From assembly GCA_011037195.1 (NCBI GenBank), contig JAAEAF010001935.1:167910-231909 (forward strand): a stretch of 64,000 nt of DNA, in the 5' to 3' direction. The notes under the pieces were generated by a model. That model saw nothing but the letters and a program-made list of their open reading frames with translations, searched no databases and was not told where the DNA came from. This document shows positions 1-11,601 of this stretch, in pieces; the first letter of the stretch is position 1; each line of letters starts with the position of its first letter. Both the position numbers and the translations under genes were made by a program. This DNA is from Triatoma infestans (taxonomy: Eukaryota; Arthropoda; Insecta; Hemiptera; Reduviidae).

Positions 1-228
1 TTTTTTTTATTTTTATTTTAGGGCGCGTCAACATCTATGGTCATTGGAACCTGGAGCCTTCTCAGTGCACTGCCGGCTTCCAGACAGTGTTCTCCTCTTA
101 CAGACAACACTGTTCATCATCGGACAGTGAGCTATAGATGCTCCTAGTAAGAGAAAATCTAAGGGCAGCACAGCTGGACTCGAACGCGGGTCCTCCTCAT
201 GGGAGTGCAGCGGACTAATCCCTTCCCT
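1..228 (-). repeat. tRNA-Ala-like SINE, copy 1
   Basis: Read on the minus strand, this has a degenerate tRNA-like head with a B-box-like GTTCGAGTCC, a body rich in ACTGTCC repeats, and a tail ending in ATGACCATAGATGTTGACGC followed by an A-rich tract. The same head, body and tail recur at 22347, 28949, 35776 and 39502, which identifies it as a dispersed SINE and not a tRNA gene. The A-box half of the head is poorly preserved. The A-rich end lies against the window edge, so the outer boundary is not visible. Confidence 0.8.
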
Positions 229-534
229 GACTTAGCTTATTAATATGATATATGAATCTTTTTAAAAGTTAGTCTTCTATTTGGTCACTCTTCTCTTCAT
301 TAACTAAGCCTAGTGCACACAAGATGAAAATAGTTTTAGAAAACAGAATGTCTTCGCATCGGATGATGGTTGCCTCTATCTATATAGTAGATCAAAAAGA
401 TTCTATCTATCATATATGTAATTCGGACATGAACATTAAAAATTTGGTTTAAGTCCTCCTCAAAGTTGCAAACTGTACTTACAGGAGATGAATTATGGCA
501 TATTCTGTGGAGCTATGATCCACAGACTACATGA
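229..534. other. No recognisable feature
   Basis: AT-rich spacer between the SINE and the LINE fragment. I see no ORF, RNA gene or repeat boundary here. The last ~50 bases may already belong to the LINE fragment that follows. Confidence 0.5.
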
Positions 535-1002
535 TTGGCCCTGTCCGACATAATATATAGTCGTCACTGTATTTCTTATTTATACACTGTCCCTGAACAA
601 GTATATCAGTCAAAAATTCTTATAAAGATTAAAGATAGTTTTCGGGAGGAGTCTCTTAGGCGGGCCAGAGGTACAGAACGCTTTCTTTTGTATAGGACAT
701 TGGTGGACGTAAACTCTCAATTCGGATTGTTTTTTGGTGAAAATGCAAAAAATAAGTTATTATCAAATGATATGAGTTGGCTTTTTAAACTTAGAGGGGA
801 ACTATTACCATTGAGTTGCGTCCCTTGGAATCAAGATATAGACCCCCAGAAATTGTGCCCTCTTTGCTCCCATTGTGTTCAAGAAGATCTTTTTCACTTC
901 CTGGTTGACTGTCCGTCATTGACGGAGCTCCGATCTCGGTATTTGGGGAAATCTACCTTAGCTAGTCGTCACTGTTCATTATCTCTCTTCTTCGGAGTGT
1001 AG
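535..1002 (+). pseudogene. Non-LTR retrotransposon ORF2 C-terminal fragment
   Basis: An open frame of 155 codons whose C-terminal third carries a Cys/His knuckle, CPLC-(7)-QEDLFHFLVDCP (residues ~109-126). This motif is typical of the region after reverse transcriptase in many insect LINEs. There is no RT, endonuclease or RNase H domain. The Met is probably an internal codon, because frame-like sequence continues upstream to a stop near 530. It is read as the 3' end of a 5'-truncated LINE, and the AT-rich sequence after 1003 may be its 3' UTR. The clade is not resolved. The knuckle and the LINE-like context are the only support. Confidence 0.6.
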
Positions 1003-3690
1003 ACCTCTTATTACCTTTACTAAACTGGCCTGGAATTATAGACTAAAACTTCTCAACTCTTAATTTTATTTAGTGCTTATATTTACCTAATTTAGCACAG
1101 AACTGACAGCAAATTTGGGTCTATGATTTATTTATCTGTTCTTTATTTTACATTTATCTATTTTTATTATTATTTTTTTTTTATTTATTGTCAGCAATGT
1201 AATGAAAGTGCTTTCGTTTGATTTATTTTAATTTTACTTTTTCGGTGATTTCTTACGTTTCCTTTTCTTTTTAATAATTGTGATTATTTTATATGCTCAG
1301 CTTTTGTTTTTCCTTGTTTTTTTTTTACATTATCCCATTGCTATTTACTATATGACCGAACTGTTTAAAGTGTTATCTATATATGTTAGCTATATAAAGT
1401 GTTGCTAAAGTATATCTGCAGTTAGAATCAAAAAGCTATTATTTAGTTTTGCCTTTCTTTTTGTTATATTAGTGTATTAACATCACTCATATAAATCTCT
1501 AAGTAATTTATTTAACTGAATTATTTCTATAAGCGGCAACTCCAGCAGACGGCATTTGCCATGCTGTTTACCATTTGTCTTTACTACTTTTGTATATATT
1601 GTATTTATTATACTTATCAAATAAAGGTTATTAATAATAATACACTGCCCCTTATAACCAAGGCTGTTTGGAATTTTAGTGTACATAAATTTATAAAATT
1701 TATTTTTAGGAGATCTAGAGAATATTCTATTTGCACCTTTTGATCGTTTCTTTTGTAATATAGCCCTTGAGATCCGACATGGATAGTGTTACATTCATAT
1801 CTTCACCATTGCTGTTAGCTTCTTTAGCTAACAGATCGACTGATTCATTGTGTTTTTAAGGCCAAAGTGGGCCATGACATAGACGATATTGATTGTAACA
1901 CTTTCATCGGATAATTTGTTGAAGCCAAGTTTGATTATGCAAATTTGATAACTTACTGACGAACGCTTTGGCCATCAGTAATTGTAGTTAAAATCTGCTA
2001 TATGATGGCAGTGTGGTTATATAATTTACAGCCATGATAACTGCTACTATTTTAATTATACGCATGGATGTTTTTTATGTAAATCTGCAACAGATGACAC
2101 TATCTATCTAATCCTCTGTCTGATTTGGAGCCATATGTATATATACACAGCAAACTTGTGGTCATTTCATTGATACATAATATTCAAAGGCAGAATTCTT
2201 TTCAAAACTTTTCTGTTTAATTGATACAACTGATTTTATTAATGTCGCAATCAAAATTTAAATATTTTAGGACATGATGTCTAGTGGAATGCTATTTAAA
2301 ATCTCAGGCTTAGTCTAATAGATTTATTTTGTATAATTTATGGGACGTAATATAGAATTTTTGGCATGACTATACAGATAATAACAAAAATCCATTATAA
2401 ATCTTACGGTGCTTCTAAAAGATGTCAGGGAGAAGTCTGGATCCGCACACGCCATTTTCTATGCGATATTGCTCGCAGAGCATATATGATGAAACTTAAT
2501 AATATCTAGGTGGTAGAACTGTGTATTCATCAATTGAAGTGGCACTTTAGAGGGAAAAAATTCAATTTTCTTGAAAAAAAAAAAAAATTGAAATATAAAC
2601 GATATTGACGGATTTTGACGGAAATTTTCTATTAAAACCCCTGGCGGTATTTAAACTGAGTTCAAACTTGAGCTTCTTGCAATGTTCTGTTTGAGATATT
2701 TTGTTCAAACATGTAATCCTTTTGAAAAATTTTACAAATTTGGCAGTGCTCAATACTTTCACTTACAGCAGTAAGAAAAAATTCTTTTTGAAAACCACTG
2801 ATTTGCTTTCTGGTTCTGAGGATCATTCCAATATGACAAGTTCAATAAAATGAGAGAAAAATTGTTAACTTAATAAATTAGCAAATATTTTCATAAAGTT
2901 CCCAACTTTAGAATATATTAAGCATTTTTCCAACTTGGTAAAACTTAAGTTAGTTTTAAAGAAAATATACTGGGAGACGTTTATTTTTGTTGAAATGAAC
3001 CCATAGGGTTAGCGACTTGGGCTTGCTAATTGGGCCAATTGCCGCTTCACTTGGTCCGGTCGCCCAAGGGCTTGTAAATTGTTTTGGCTTGTTTTAGCCA
3101 CTTATTAATTAATAAAACACTCCTTTGTGTGTTTTTTTTTTTTGTAAGAAAAAACAAAATATTGACTTTGTATAATGGAAGAAGAAATAAAGTGATTATT
3201 TAAGTTTTTGCATATTTTTAATATTAATTCTGTATGGAAAGCTGTTGGCCCCGTTTTGCATTTCTGCCGACACTAAAAAGTCACTACAATAACCCCAATA
3301 AAACAATGAGGGGGGAGGGGTGGTGGCCTGTATCAAAGTAATTAAAAATAATATTTCTTTCCTTAGGAGGTTTTGCAACTTTACTCATAATTAAACTCTG
3401 ATTTTAATTATTAAATGCAAATGTTATGTTCGAGGTTAAATTAAACCACGCTCCAAATGTTATATATTTTAATTTTATTAATATTACTATTAATTCCCAG
3501 TTGGGAGGAGTGATTTAATCAATTCTTCAAGAGCCGACAATCCCAGCCCCAAAAATACGATCAGCACATATACTGAACTGACAACCCAACATTCCTATAC
3601 TACACTACATGTACAGATACAGTAAATTGGTGTTAACAGAATTTAATTTCTGATTTTGAACTAAATTCCCTAATATTTTTTTATTTGCTT
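1003..3690. other. AT-rich non-coding stretch
   Basis: About 2.7 kb with several T-runs (1171-1182, 1318-1327, 3130-3142) and an A-run at 2575-2587. There is no ORF with domain content, and no TSD pair or tRNA-like motif was found. It may hold old transposon debris and the 3' UTR of the preceding LINE fragment. Confidence 0.5.
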
Positions 3691-3702
3691 CCATTTTTAC
3701 CC

Positions 3703-3731
3703 GACGTTTCACTGTTTTGGGTTGCTGTCAG
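3703..3731 (-). ncRNA. Degenerate hammerhead-like motif
   Basis: On the minus strand, CTGACAG is followed 14 nt later by GAAACGTC. The spacing and the GAAACGTC half match the other hammerhead-like motifs in this window. The first core box is off consensus (CTGANGA expected) and no helix II is visible between the boxes. If related, it is an inactive relic. Confidence 0.25.
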
Positions 3732-3774
3732 GTCCTCCTTATCCAGCCTAAACCTCTTCCCAACCATCAACACT

Positions 3775-4560
3775 TCAATCTCCTCCTCTAATCTCCTTGC
3801 TTAGACTACCTTTCCTTCTGCAGAGGAGAATTTCGGCGGGAGAATCCATTTTCTTACATTTTCCGGCCACCTTCCATCCGGCATTCTTCTAAAGTATCCA
3901 TACCAAGCTAAATTCACTGATTCCTTAACGTCCATCTTCTTCCTTATATCATGATTCCTTATTTTATCCATCCTAGTCTTTTGCAAGCATCTCCTCGAAT
4001 AATCCATTTCTACTAACTTCACTTTCGCATAGCCTATCTGAAGTAGGGTGATCCATATTTCAATGATGGAATAAAATATCTGTTATTAATTTGTCTTTGG
4101 ACGAAGTGTTAGTCCGCAGTATTGGGTGAAACATTTTCACTGCCTTGGAGGCTCTTGTTCACTTCTTTGTATCTCTTCTTCATAACATACCGCTTCTTGC
4201 AAAAACTAAACCTAAGTACTTAAAGTTACATCGTTCCTGCTCAACAAACAAATCCACCTTTTCTTTCCTACTGATCACCATATCTTCTGTTTTACTGTAA
4301 TTAACCCTCATTTCCCAGTACTTTTAGATCCTTTAACTTCCTTATCTTCATCTCAAAATCCTCTTTGTATATGACTATCACCACTTAATAGTCATCCGCA
4401 AAAAATAATGTAACAGAGGTGTTTCCAACTGTCAAATCCATCCCTTTGCATTTCCTAAGCCACTCCTTCACCATCTTATCCGCATATGTATTACATAAGA
4501 AGGTAGGAGACAAACAACAACCCATTTTAATGTCTTGGAGTCTTTAAATCTGGAGTAGGC
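3775..4560 (-). pseudogene. RTE-like LINE reverse transcriptase relic
   Basis: On the minus strand the upstream half reads as broken RT with a TLFFADD catalytic box near 4400 and an adjacent YADKMVKEWLRKCKG-like segment. The downstream part (3801-4022) reads MDKIRNHDIRKKM then WYGYFRRMPDGRWPENV, the C-terminal tail typical of RTE-type insect LINEs. Several stops and frameshifts separate the parts, so no functional enzyme remains. The 5' half (endonuclease) is absent. The clade is inferred from tail and palm motifs only. Confidence 0.6.
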
Positions 4561-4925
4561 AAGGCGTCAATCCAAGAGTGACCAAAGAGAGCCTTATTAT
4601 ATTAGATTACATTAACATTATACAAATATACTTTTTCATAGACGTACATTTCACTGCTAAGTAATCACATATTTGCCAGCTAGAATACACTAGTTACACA
4701 AGCGTAACAAGATGTTTTAAAAATTGGTCAACAGAAAATACCAATTTACAGAATGGATTTATCTGTTTTATTTTTTGGCGATTTTTTTCGAAAATGTCTT
4801 CAACGATTTTCTTTAAACTTTGTGAACTATCTACACACATAAATATCTACCACTTTTATTTGAAATATTTTCCTAAGAAAAACTGATTATTTTTTTTGTG
4901 CGTTCTGCGAAAACAGTAGCGTGTT

Positions 4926-4938
4926 AAGCTTTCCTCTA
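4926..4938 (+). repeat. Target-site duplication, left copy
   Basis: AAGCTTTCCTCTA is repeated exactly at 6449-6461, on either side of the LINE dimer. Joining the flanks across the insertion restores the host repeat (AAGCTTTCCTCTAAAGTACC), so this is a genuine TPRT duplication. Confidence 0.85.
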
Positions 4939-5530
4939 TCGTCGGAGATCAGCTCAAGGATGGGATGGGATTGCCTAGGTGCACTTAGGGATATTAGTAG
5001 CCATAAAAGGTCCTTCCTGGTACATTCGGGTCACCGAGGTAATAAGGCGGCAGATGCTTTGGCCCGGAAGGGTTCCATTGGAACACTTATAGGGCCGGAA
5101 CCGTTCTGTGGTGTCTCAAGTGCATCCTCAGGAGAATGCATGACCGATCAAGGGAATGGTGGGTTAAAACCCCAGGCCAGAGGCAGGCGAAAACGTTTAT
5201 TTTATAGCTACTCGCCCAGGCTAACTGCAGAATTACTCCAACTAGGCCGGGTGGCCATAAGGATGGCAGTTGGCGTTCTCACTGGCCATCGTAGACTTAA
5301 TAGACACATGCATCGCATGGGCCTGGCAACGGATAGCCTCTGTAGGTTTTGCTAGGAAGAAGAAGAAACAGCACTGCACGTGCTATGTCAGTGCGAGGGG
5401 CTAGTATGGCTGTCTCCATACCGCCTCTTCGGAGAAGAAAATCTAGTGCCTAAAGGCCTTAGTCAGGGGCCCCTCTCGGGTCTATTAAGTCTATTAAGGC
5501 AGACAAGACTCGAGAGGGTGCTCTAATTGA
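4939..5530 (+). pseudogene. RNase H-type LINE 3' part, dimer unit 1
   Basis: This begins inside the RNase H domain (SSRMGWDCLGALRDISSH, then SGHRGNKAADALARKG with the conserved H-GN-AD). It continues into the C-terminal region VGVLTGHRRLNRHMHRMGL and SLCRFC, then a stop, then EEEETALHVLCQC, and ends with LERVL-stop at about 5525. It corresponds to 5760-6330 of unit 2 and lacks the 3' tail. At ~5531 the sequence jumps back upstream in the element. RNase H plus a Cys/His knuckle places it in the I/R1/LOA-like RNase H-bearing LINEs, with the clade not resolved. Confidence 0.75.
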
Positions 5531-6448
5531 CCTAAGATGGAAGAAGGAATGTTAGCCGGCGTGTACGGGGCTCATCAGAGATGTGATATCTCGGTGAGCC
5601 TGGGAAAACTAGCCACGGTCTTTCAGGCGGAGCTAGTCGTAATTATTACCTGCGCCGCCGAAATAAGAAGACGCGGAGTGCACAACTCCAGAATCGTCAT
5701 TTATTCGGATAGCCAGGCTGCCCTGCGGGCAACTGACTCGTGGGAGATTAGCTCAAGGCTGGTGTGAGATTGCCTAGGTGCACTTAGGGAAATTAGTAGC
5801 CATAATAAGGTCTTCCTGGTTTGGGTACCTGGGGATTCGGGTCACAGAGGTAATGAAGCGGCAGATCGTTTGGGCCCGGGAGGGTTTCTTCGGAACACTT
5901 ATATAGGGCCGGAACCGTTCTGTGGTGTCTCAAGATGCCTCAGGAGTGCATGCATCAGGACATGGATGCACGACCGATCAAGGGAATGGTGGATAAAAAC
6001 CCCAGGCCAGAAGCAGGCGAAAACGTTTATTCATAGCTGCTCGCCCAGGCTAACTGCAGAATTACTGCCAGGATGGCAGTTGGCGTTCTCATTGGCCATT
6101 GTAGACTTAATTAGCACATGCATCGCATGGGCCTGGCAACGGATAGCCTGTGTAGGTTTCGTCAGGAAGAAGAGGAAACAGCACTGCACGTGCTATGTCA
6201 ATGCTTTGGGGCTAGTATGGCTGTGGTACCGCCTCTTCGGAGAAGAAAAGCTAGTGCCTACAGGCCTTAGCCAGGGGCCCCTCTCGGGTCTATTAAGTCT
6301 ATTAAGGCAGACAGGATTCGAGAGGGTGCTCTAATTAACCACCTTGGGAGACCTCCCCAGACTCCACAGTTCGATGAAGGGCAGGACGGGGGTAGGGTCT
6401 CCAACTTAGGGGGTGCCACAATCCCCCCAAAAGAATCTAATCTAATCT
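5531..6448 (+). pseudogene. RNase H-type LINE 3' part, dimer unit 2 with tail
   Basis: Starts further upstream than unit 1. It has the RNase H core LATVFQAELVVI and YSDSQAALRA (catalytic Glu and Asp), then WVPGDSGHRGNEAADR, then the TALHVLCQC knuckle and the LERVL end. The 3' UTR ends in a short tandem tail (TCTAA)n at 6434-6448, directly against the 13-bp duplication. Frameshifts and stops make it non-functional. Units 1 and 2 lie between a single pair of duplications, so both arrived together or the dimer formed in place. Confidence 0.75.
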
Positions 6449-6461
6449 AAGCTTTCCTCTA
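6449..6461 (+). repeat. Target-site duplication, right copy
   Basis: Exact repeat of 4926-4938 (AAGCTTTCCTCTA), immediately after the (TCTAA)n tail of the LINE dimer. Confidence 0.85.
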
Positions 6462-7265
6462 AAGTACCACTTCAATAGAATGTAGAGATTCTACCAAACT
6501 AACTAGAAGCATTACTAGAATTCCAAATTTGAAGAAAATCAGTAAACCCGAAATGCGATTTTACAGAATTGCGATTTTTTGAGTTTTTTTTTGGAATTTT
6601 CTCGAAAACGACTATAACGATTTCTTTTAAACTTGAAACGACTAATTGCACAGAAAATTGTTAATTGTCCAGGTTCTGAGGAATCTGGACATTAGCATTC
6701 TAATGTGTTTTTTTTTCTATATTATTGGAGCTCTGTATAATGTAATCATTCTCTAACTGCCTCGGTCGGTAGGTTGGCACTTGTCCCTCCCCACACACAC
6801 AGCGGTATACTCATGCTGGGATAAATGAGCAAAAGTTGTTAATTTATGGCAATTTGTCACTTTTTTTTTTTGGCGTAACTATATTAAAAGGAGTCAGAGA
6901 AAGTTGTGTGAGTGTTTCACACCAGATTTTTTATTTTTATTTGCATTTTATAATGATATATTTTTTTTTTGTATTTTGACTTATTTGTAATTGTTAATGT
7001 TATGTGGAGTGATTATTATTAAACCATAATATAAAGATATTGTACAGCGACATTTTTTTAAAAAAAAATTTAAGTAGCCTTGGTTGTATAAAAAAGTCTG
7101 CACTGGCTTACTTTAAATGGTCTTGACAACTTAGTACCCTATTTTAATTGATATAAATTTTCCGCATACATCCAGTCTACCACTATGAGTGCCAGGCCAC
7201 CGTTATACCTAATTCTTGCATCGTCGCCTATATTCTTTCTCTAGGAACTTTATTTTTTTTTTATT

Positions 7266-8280
7266 ACTTTCTCTTACTAACAGGAAGTAAGAGCAAGTAC
7301 TGAGATCGTGCCAAATTTTCAAAATTGAGTTTTCACCGGAAAATTCATATTTTGAGGTCCCCTGAGTCAAAAAAAAAAAAAATGGTTTATTGAAAATAGT
7401 GTGTGTGTGAGAGTGTGTGTGTATGTATGTATGTATGTGAACAACATACCTCAAAAACGAAAAACCGTAGAGAGTTGAAACTTGATATTCCATTTAGGTA
7501 TCACCATGGGATCTGTCAGTACGTTATCTGTAAAAATTCCTCAACCGGAAGTACCACTTTACTAGTTGGACTTTTTATTTTTTTTGCGATTTTCTCAAAA
7601 ATGGCACCGATGATTTTCTTTAAACTTAGTATATCAACTACACATACAAAGAGCTACAACTTTTATTTGAAACATTTCTCCGGGAAAATGTATTTAAGGG
7701 CACTTTTGGGGGAGGGGTGCGGTTGTTGTTAGGTTTCCATCTAAAGTGCTATTTCACTTTATTAGACAATTGAGTCATCTAAATAATATTAATAAGAATT
7801 AAATATGTTGTTGAAATTCCGAGTTTCAAAAAAATCGTATAACCGGAAGTGCGTTTACTTTACCACTTTATTAAATGATTTTTTCCACTTTTTCGCAATT
7901 TTCTCATAAATGGCTCCGACGATTTTCTTGAAACTTCGTACATACACTAAACATACAAAGATCTACAACTTCTGTTTAAAACATTTCTCTGGGAAAATTT
8001 ATTTAAGGGCACTTTTAGGGGAGGGGTGGGGTTATGTTTTTTTTCTAAACTGCTATCACAGTTGATTATACAATTCTATCATCCAAACAAAATTAATTAG
8101 AAATAAATAGATGGCCAAAATTCCGTGTTTTAAGAAATTTAGTAAACCGGAAGTGCGCTTTTACTGAACAGGTTTTTTTCAGTTTTAGACGAATTTCGTT
8201 AAATTTGGAACACAAACTATAAAATTTGTCAATTATAATTTTTGTGTAAGAGAAAATTGTGTGAGTGTTTCACCCTAGAT
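7266..8280 (+). mobile_element. Helentron/HINE-like non-autonomous element, family A copy 1
   Basis: The 5' end is ACTTTCTCTTACT followed by a partly palindromic block. Then come ~100 bp with TTTTCACCGGAAAA, a (GT)n/TATG tract at 7400-7440, and three diverged tandem blocks. Each block carries CCGGAAGT, a TTTTCTCAAAAATGGC-type box, ACAACTTTTATTTGAAACATTTC and a GGGGAGGGGTG box. The 3' end has an inverted partner of the 5' end (GTAAGAGAAAATTG) followed by hairpin GTGTGAGTGTTTCACC. Inverted repeats of which one is subterminal, a 3' hairpin and an internal microsatellite match non-autonomous Helentrons (INE-1/DINE type). No protein is encoded. Confidence 0.65.
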
Positions 8281-8282
8281 TT

Positions 8283-9906
8283 TTTTTTTTTTCGAAAACA
8301 GCTTAGACAATTTCCACTAAACTTTGTATAATATCTACACACATAAATGCCTATCACTTTTATTTGAAACATTTTCTCAGAAAAGTTTTATTTTTGGGGG
8401 TTCTGAGGGGAAACAGTAGCGTCATGCTTACTCTAAAGTACTATTTCAGCATAATATATGGTTTTATCACCTACATAATATTAATACACATTAAAAGCAT
8501 TGATAGAATTCCAAAAATTTGAAAAAAAATCGGTTTACCGGAAGTGGGATTTTAGAAAATTGTTTTTTTTTTTTTTTACTCGAAAATGGTTTCAACGACT
8601 TTCTTTTATTAGCAAGAAATGGGGATTTGAGAGGATACGAGAGATCAGTATTGGCAGTACAGAGGATGATAATCTCACGAGGCCAGCCAACGGAGGCGGG
8701 TAACGGCATTATTCGCTGTTATTAAGATGGCTCTATAGGCAGGAAGGGACTGGCCTGTCAGGAGCGGGAGCATGGTTGCAGGAGTTCGATAGAGAGAGTA
8801 CGGTGGCCTTGGGTGGTTTGGCCACTGTTTTTTCCAGTACGAGGTGGTGGGCATTATTGAATTGCTGCCGCCTTGTGGGGGAGTAGCAGGGAGAGATTAA
8901 AGAGGTGCAGATATTCTCCGATAGTCAGGCCGCACTGAGGGTTTTGAGCAAGCCATGGTAGAGCTCGAAACTAGTAGGAGAATGTAGGAGAAGGCTTAAC
9001 GCTTTGGCTCCGGAGGGGTAAGGTGCGCCTCTATTGGATACCTGGACATGCGGGAATAGAGGGCAATGAGAGGGCGGGTTAGTTGGCTAGACAGGGATCA
9101 TCATTACCATTTTGTGGTCCTGAACCAGCCCTTGCCGTCCACTAAGAGGTTTCGCGATAAACAGATTAGAATTTGGGAGACGAGAGTCTTGGAGAAATGC
9201 TGAGGGGGACATGCAGGGGTGCCTCCAAGCTAAAAGATTTATAAAAGGAGTTATGCAGGGAATTTCGGCTTAGGTCCTGTCCCTCAGCAGGACAGGACTG
9301 AGGACCTTGGCGGGGGTAGTGACTGAACACAGCTGGGTGTCTAGTCACTTGTTTAACAAGGGGGGGACGTATAGTCCCACTTGTCAGAATTGCGACGACT
9401 GAGTTAGGGAACGGTGTATCACTATTTATGTCAGGTTTTTTTTTTTTTTTTTTTCCCCGTTTCGCTGGTAATAGGTTTAGCGTCGTATTGGGACGGGCCA
9501 CCCATCCGCAGGATTATTTGGGCGAGTTGGAGTTAAAGATATCCTGGGGATTGCAGACTGACCCGTCGGCTACGGGGGGGAGGCTATTAAGGGGATTGAT
9601 ATGGGGAGGCATCGGGGGTGGGGGGGATAAAAGCCATATAGACTTAGTTCCCATGCCGCCAGGCACCCGGTCTAATAATAATAATAATATCACTTGTCTA
9701 TCTGTCAGTTTAGTTTAAATTCAAATTTACACATGTTTTCTTGGTTTTGACACAGAGCGCTCCAGGTGCATAAGGCCGCTCAGGTGAAATTCTTACCACC
9801 ATTTATGGCAGTCCAAATAAAACATTGTAACGTAGCCGCCAATTTAAAGAAAATTCCTTGATTAAATTGTGTAAGAAAAAGTCTGTGAATGTTTCCCACC
9901 AGATTT
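8283..9906 (+). repeat. Helentron-related repeat, family B copy 2 (interrupted)
   Basis: 8283-8608 parallels family B at 4780-4938 and 6462-6630 (ACACACATAAAT, CTTTTATTTGAAA, AACAGTAGCGT, ACCGGAAGT). It starts right at the 3' end of family A copy 1. An RNase H LINE fragment (8609-9690) interrupts it. A recognisable but decayed 3' terminus (GTAAGAAAAAGTCTGTGAATGTTTCCCACCAGATT) lies at 9871-9906. The material between 9690 and 9870 could not be aligned by eye, so assigning both parts to one element is tentative. Confidence 0.45.
8609..9690 (+). pseudogene. RNase H-type LINE fragment with (TAA)n tail
   Basis: Broken frames give the RNase H core IKEVQIFSDSQAALRVLSK, a decayed domain end (LLDTWTCGNRGQ-like), GSSLPFCGPEPALAVH, and a downstream knuckle relic. 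The element ends in (TAA)n at 9672-9690. It is related in layout to 4939-6448 but is a different, more diverged lineage. The 5' junction is read from the loss of family B sequence after TTTCTTTTA at 8608. No matching duplication was found. Confidence 0.6.
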
Positions 9907-9927
9907 GTATTTTTGCTGTTAATTTTT

Positions 9928-11601
9928 ACTTTCTCTTACTCCTAGTAAGAGGAAAGTAGTATTGTAATCGTGTCAAATTTTCGATATCGAGTTTTCACCG
10001 GAAATATCCGTTTTGAGGTCCCCTGAGTCCAAAAAAGTGGTTTTTAGCAAATAGTCTCTGTGTGTGTATGTGTGTGTGTGTGTGTATGTGAAACAGCATA
10101 GCTCAAAAACGAAAAATCGTAGAAACTTCAAACTTGATATTCCGTTTAGGTATCACCATGGGACCCGACAGTGGGTCATCTGTTAAAATTCCTCAACCGG
10201 AAGTACCACTTTACTTGTTGGTTTTTTTACGTTTTTGCAATTTCTCAAAAATCGCTCCAACGATTTTCTTCAAACTTTCTATATCAACTACACATACAAA
10301 CAGCTACAACTTTTATTTGAAACATTTCGTGAAAAAAAAGACATCAAATCCACTACTCAAAGCTCCGTCCGGACCACAACGAACATTTTAGTACTGCCGA
10401 AACCCACCGCACTTCATCCATAAGGATGAATGCTGTGAAGCTGTCTATGATTGGAAGCGTGACAGACATGTGCCAGGAGACATGCCAACAGCAGGCTCGG
10501 GACCAATGAAAGGGAGAGAGGCGCCTAATTTGGCAAACCTATCCACTTCCTCATTCCAAAGATTCCCATATGACCTGGAACCCAGACCAGAAGCACATCC
10601 TTCAATGAAGAAAGATCTTCCAGTCTTTCAGAACATTCCAATACCATCTGGAAGTGAAGACACATGAGCTAAGCGCCTTCAACGCAGCCTGGCTGTCGAG
10701 CAGATACAAACACCTTTAAGTTAGGTTAGTACCCGCTAATTGACGACACAACAAAGAATAGCATAAACCTCAGTCTGGAAGACCGTGGTCCATTCACAAG
10801 AGATACTGCCAAATGATCTCCGGTCTCAAAAAAAACCGCATCTCCAGACCTACCATCCGTTCTGGAACCGTCCGTGTAACACCGGAAGTAATTATCAGGT
10901 ATCACGCCAGACGGACCGAATCTTGACCAATATTCCCTAAAGGGAAGGTAACCTGACACTGTAAGAATGCTCGAAAACAAAAGTCTTCAACATTCTATCA
11001 GAGGGAAAACCTGTAACAGGAACCTTCAAAAGGGTACTTATGGGGAAGGGGTGGGTTAGGTTTTCATCTAAAGTGCTATTTCAGTATATTAGACAATTCT
11101 ATCATCTAAATAATGTTAATTAAAATTAATATGTTGTTGAAATTCCGAGTTTGAAAAAAATCGGATAACCGGAAGTGCGTTTACTTTACCACTTTACTAA
11201 ATAATTTTTTCACTTTTTCGCGATTTTCTCGAAAATGACTCCGACGATTTTCTTGAAACTACCTATATAAACTAAACATACAAAGATCTATAACTTTTAT
11301 CTAAAACATTTCTCTGGGAAAAATTCATTTAAGGGCACTTTTAGGGGAGGGGTGGGGTTACAGCTTCCTCTAAAGTGGTATCATAGTTGATTATACAATT
11401 CTGTCATCCAAACAAAATTAATTAGAAATAAATAGATGGCCTAAATTCCAAGTTTTAAGAAAATTTGTAAGCCGGAAGTGCGCTTTTACTGAACAGTTTT
11501 CGACAAATTTCGTTATATTTGGTACACATTCTATAACTTTTGTCAATTATAATTTTGAGGACAGGAGTAAGAGAAAGTTGTGTGAGTGTTTCACACCAGA
11601 T
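9928..11601 (+). mobile_element. Helentron/HINE-like element, family A copy 2 (interrupted)
   Basis: This is the best-preserved 5' end: ACTTTCTCTTACTCCT followed by the palindrome CTCTTACTCCTAGTAAGAG (9932-9950, overlapping). A (GT)n tract lies at 10060-10085. Three CCGGAAGT-bearing blocks follow at about 10195, 11170 and 11474. The 3' end has GGAGTAAGAGAAAG and hairpin GTGTGAGTGTTTCACAC (11579-11595), then CAGATT. It begins about 20 bp after the decayed 3' terminus of family B copy 2, a head-to-tail order also seen at 15.1 kb. A LINE fragment at 10346-11028 is inserted in block 1. No coding capacity. Confidence 0.7.
10346..11028 (-). pseudogene. RNase H-type LINE fragment
   Basis: Minus strand. 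It carries SGYLPFREYWSRFGPSGVIPDNYFRCYTDGSRTDG (catalytic Asp in YTDGS), then FFETGDHLAVSL, then downstream RNase H sequence. It is the reverse complement of the same element that lies on the plus strand at 12895-13935, covering roughly 13140-13855 of it. Both ends are abrupt inside family A copy 2, so it is a fragment without its own 3' tail. Confidence 0.7.

Larger units (their letters stand above)
4690..6927 (+). repeat. Helentron-related repeat, diverged family B (copy 1, interrupted)
   Basis: 4720-4938 and 6449-6927 form one older repeat split by the LINE dimer at 4939-6448. It shares with the ~1-kb family A repeats the cue words TCTTCAACGATTTTC and TTTATTTGAAA and ends in the same 3' terminus. 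That terminus is GGAGTCAGAGAAAG (an imperfect subterminal inverted repeat), then hairpin GTGTGAGTGTTTCACAC (6905-6921), then CAGATT. The 5' end is not recognisable. The A/B relationship is inferred from shared blocks and the 3' end. Confidence 0.55.

Noticed and set aside
9166..9501. 111-codon minus-strand ORF
   Set aside because: It is the antisense shadow of the RNase H-LINE at 8609-9690 and includes a poly-Lys run from a T-tract.
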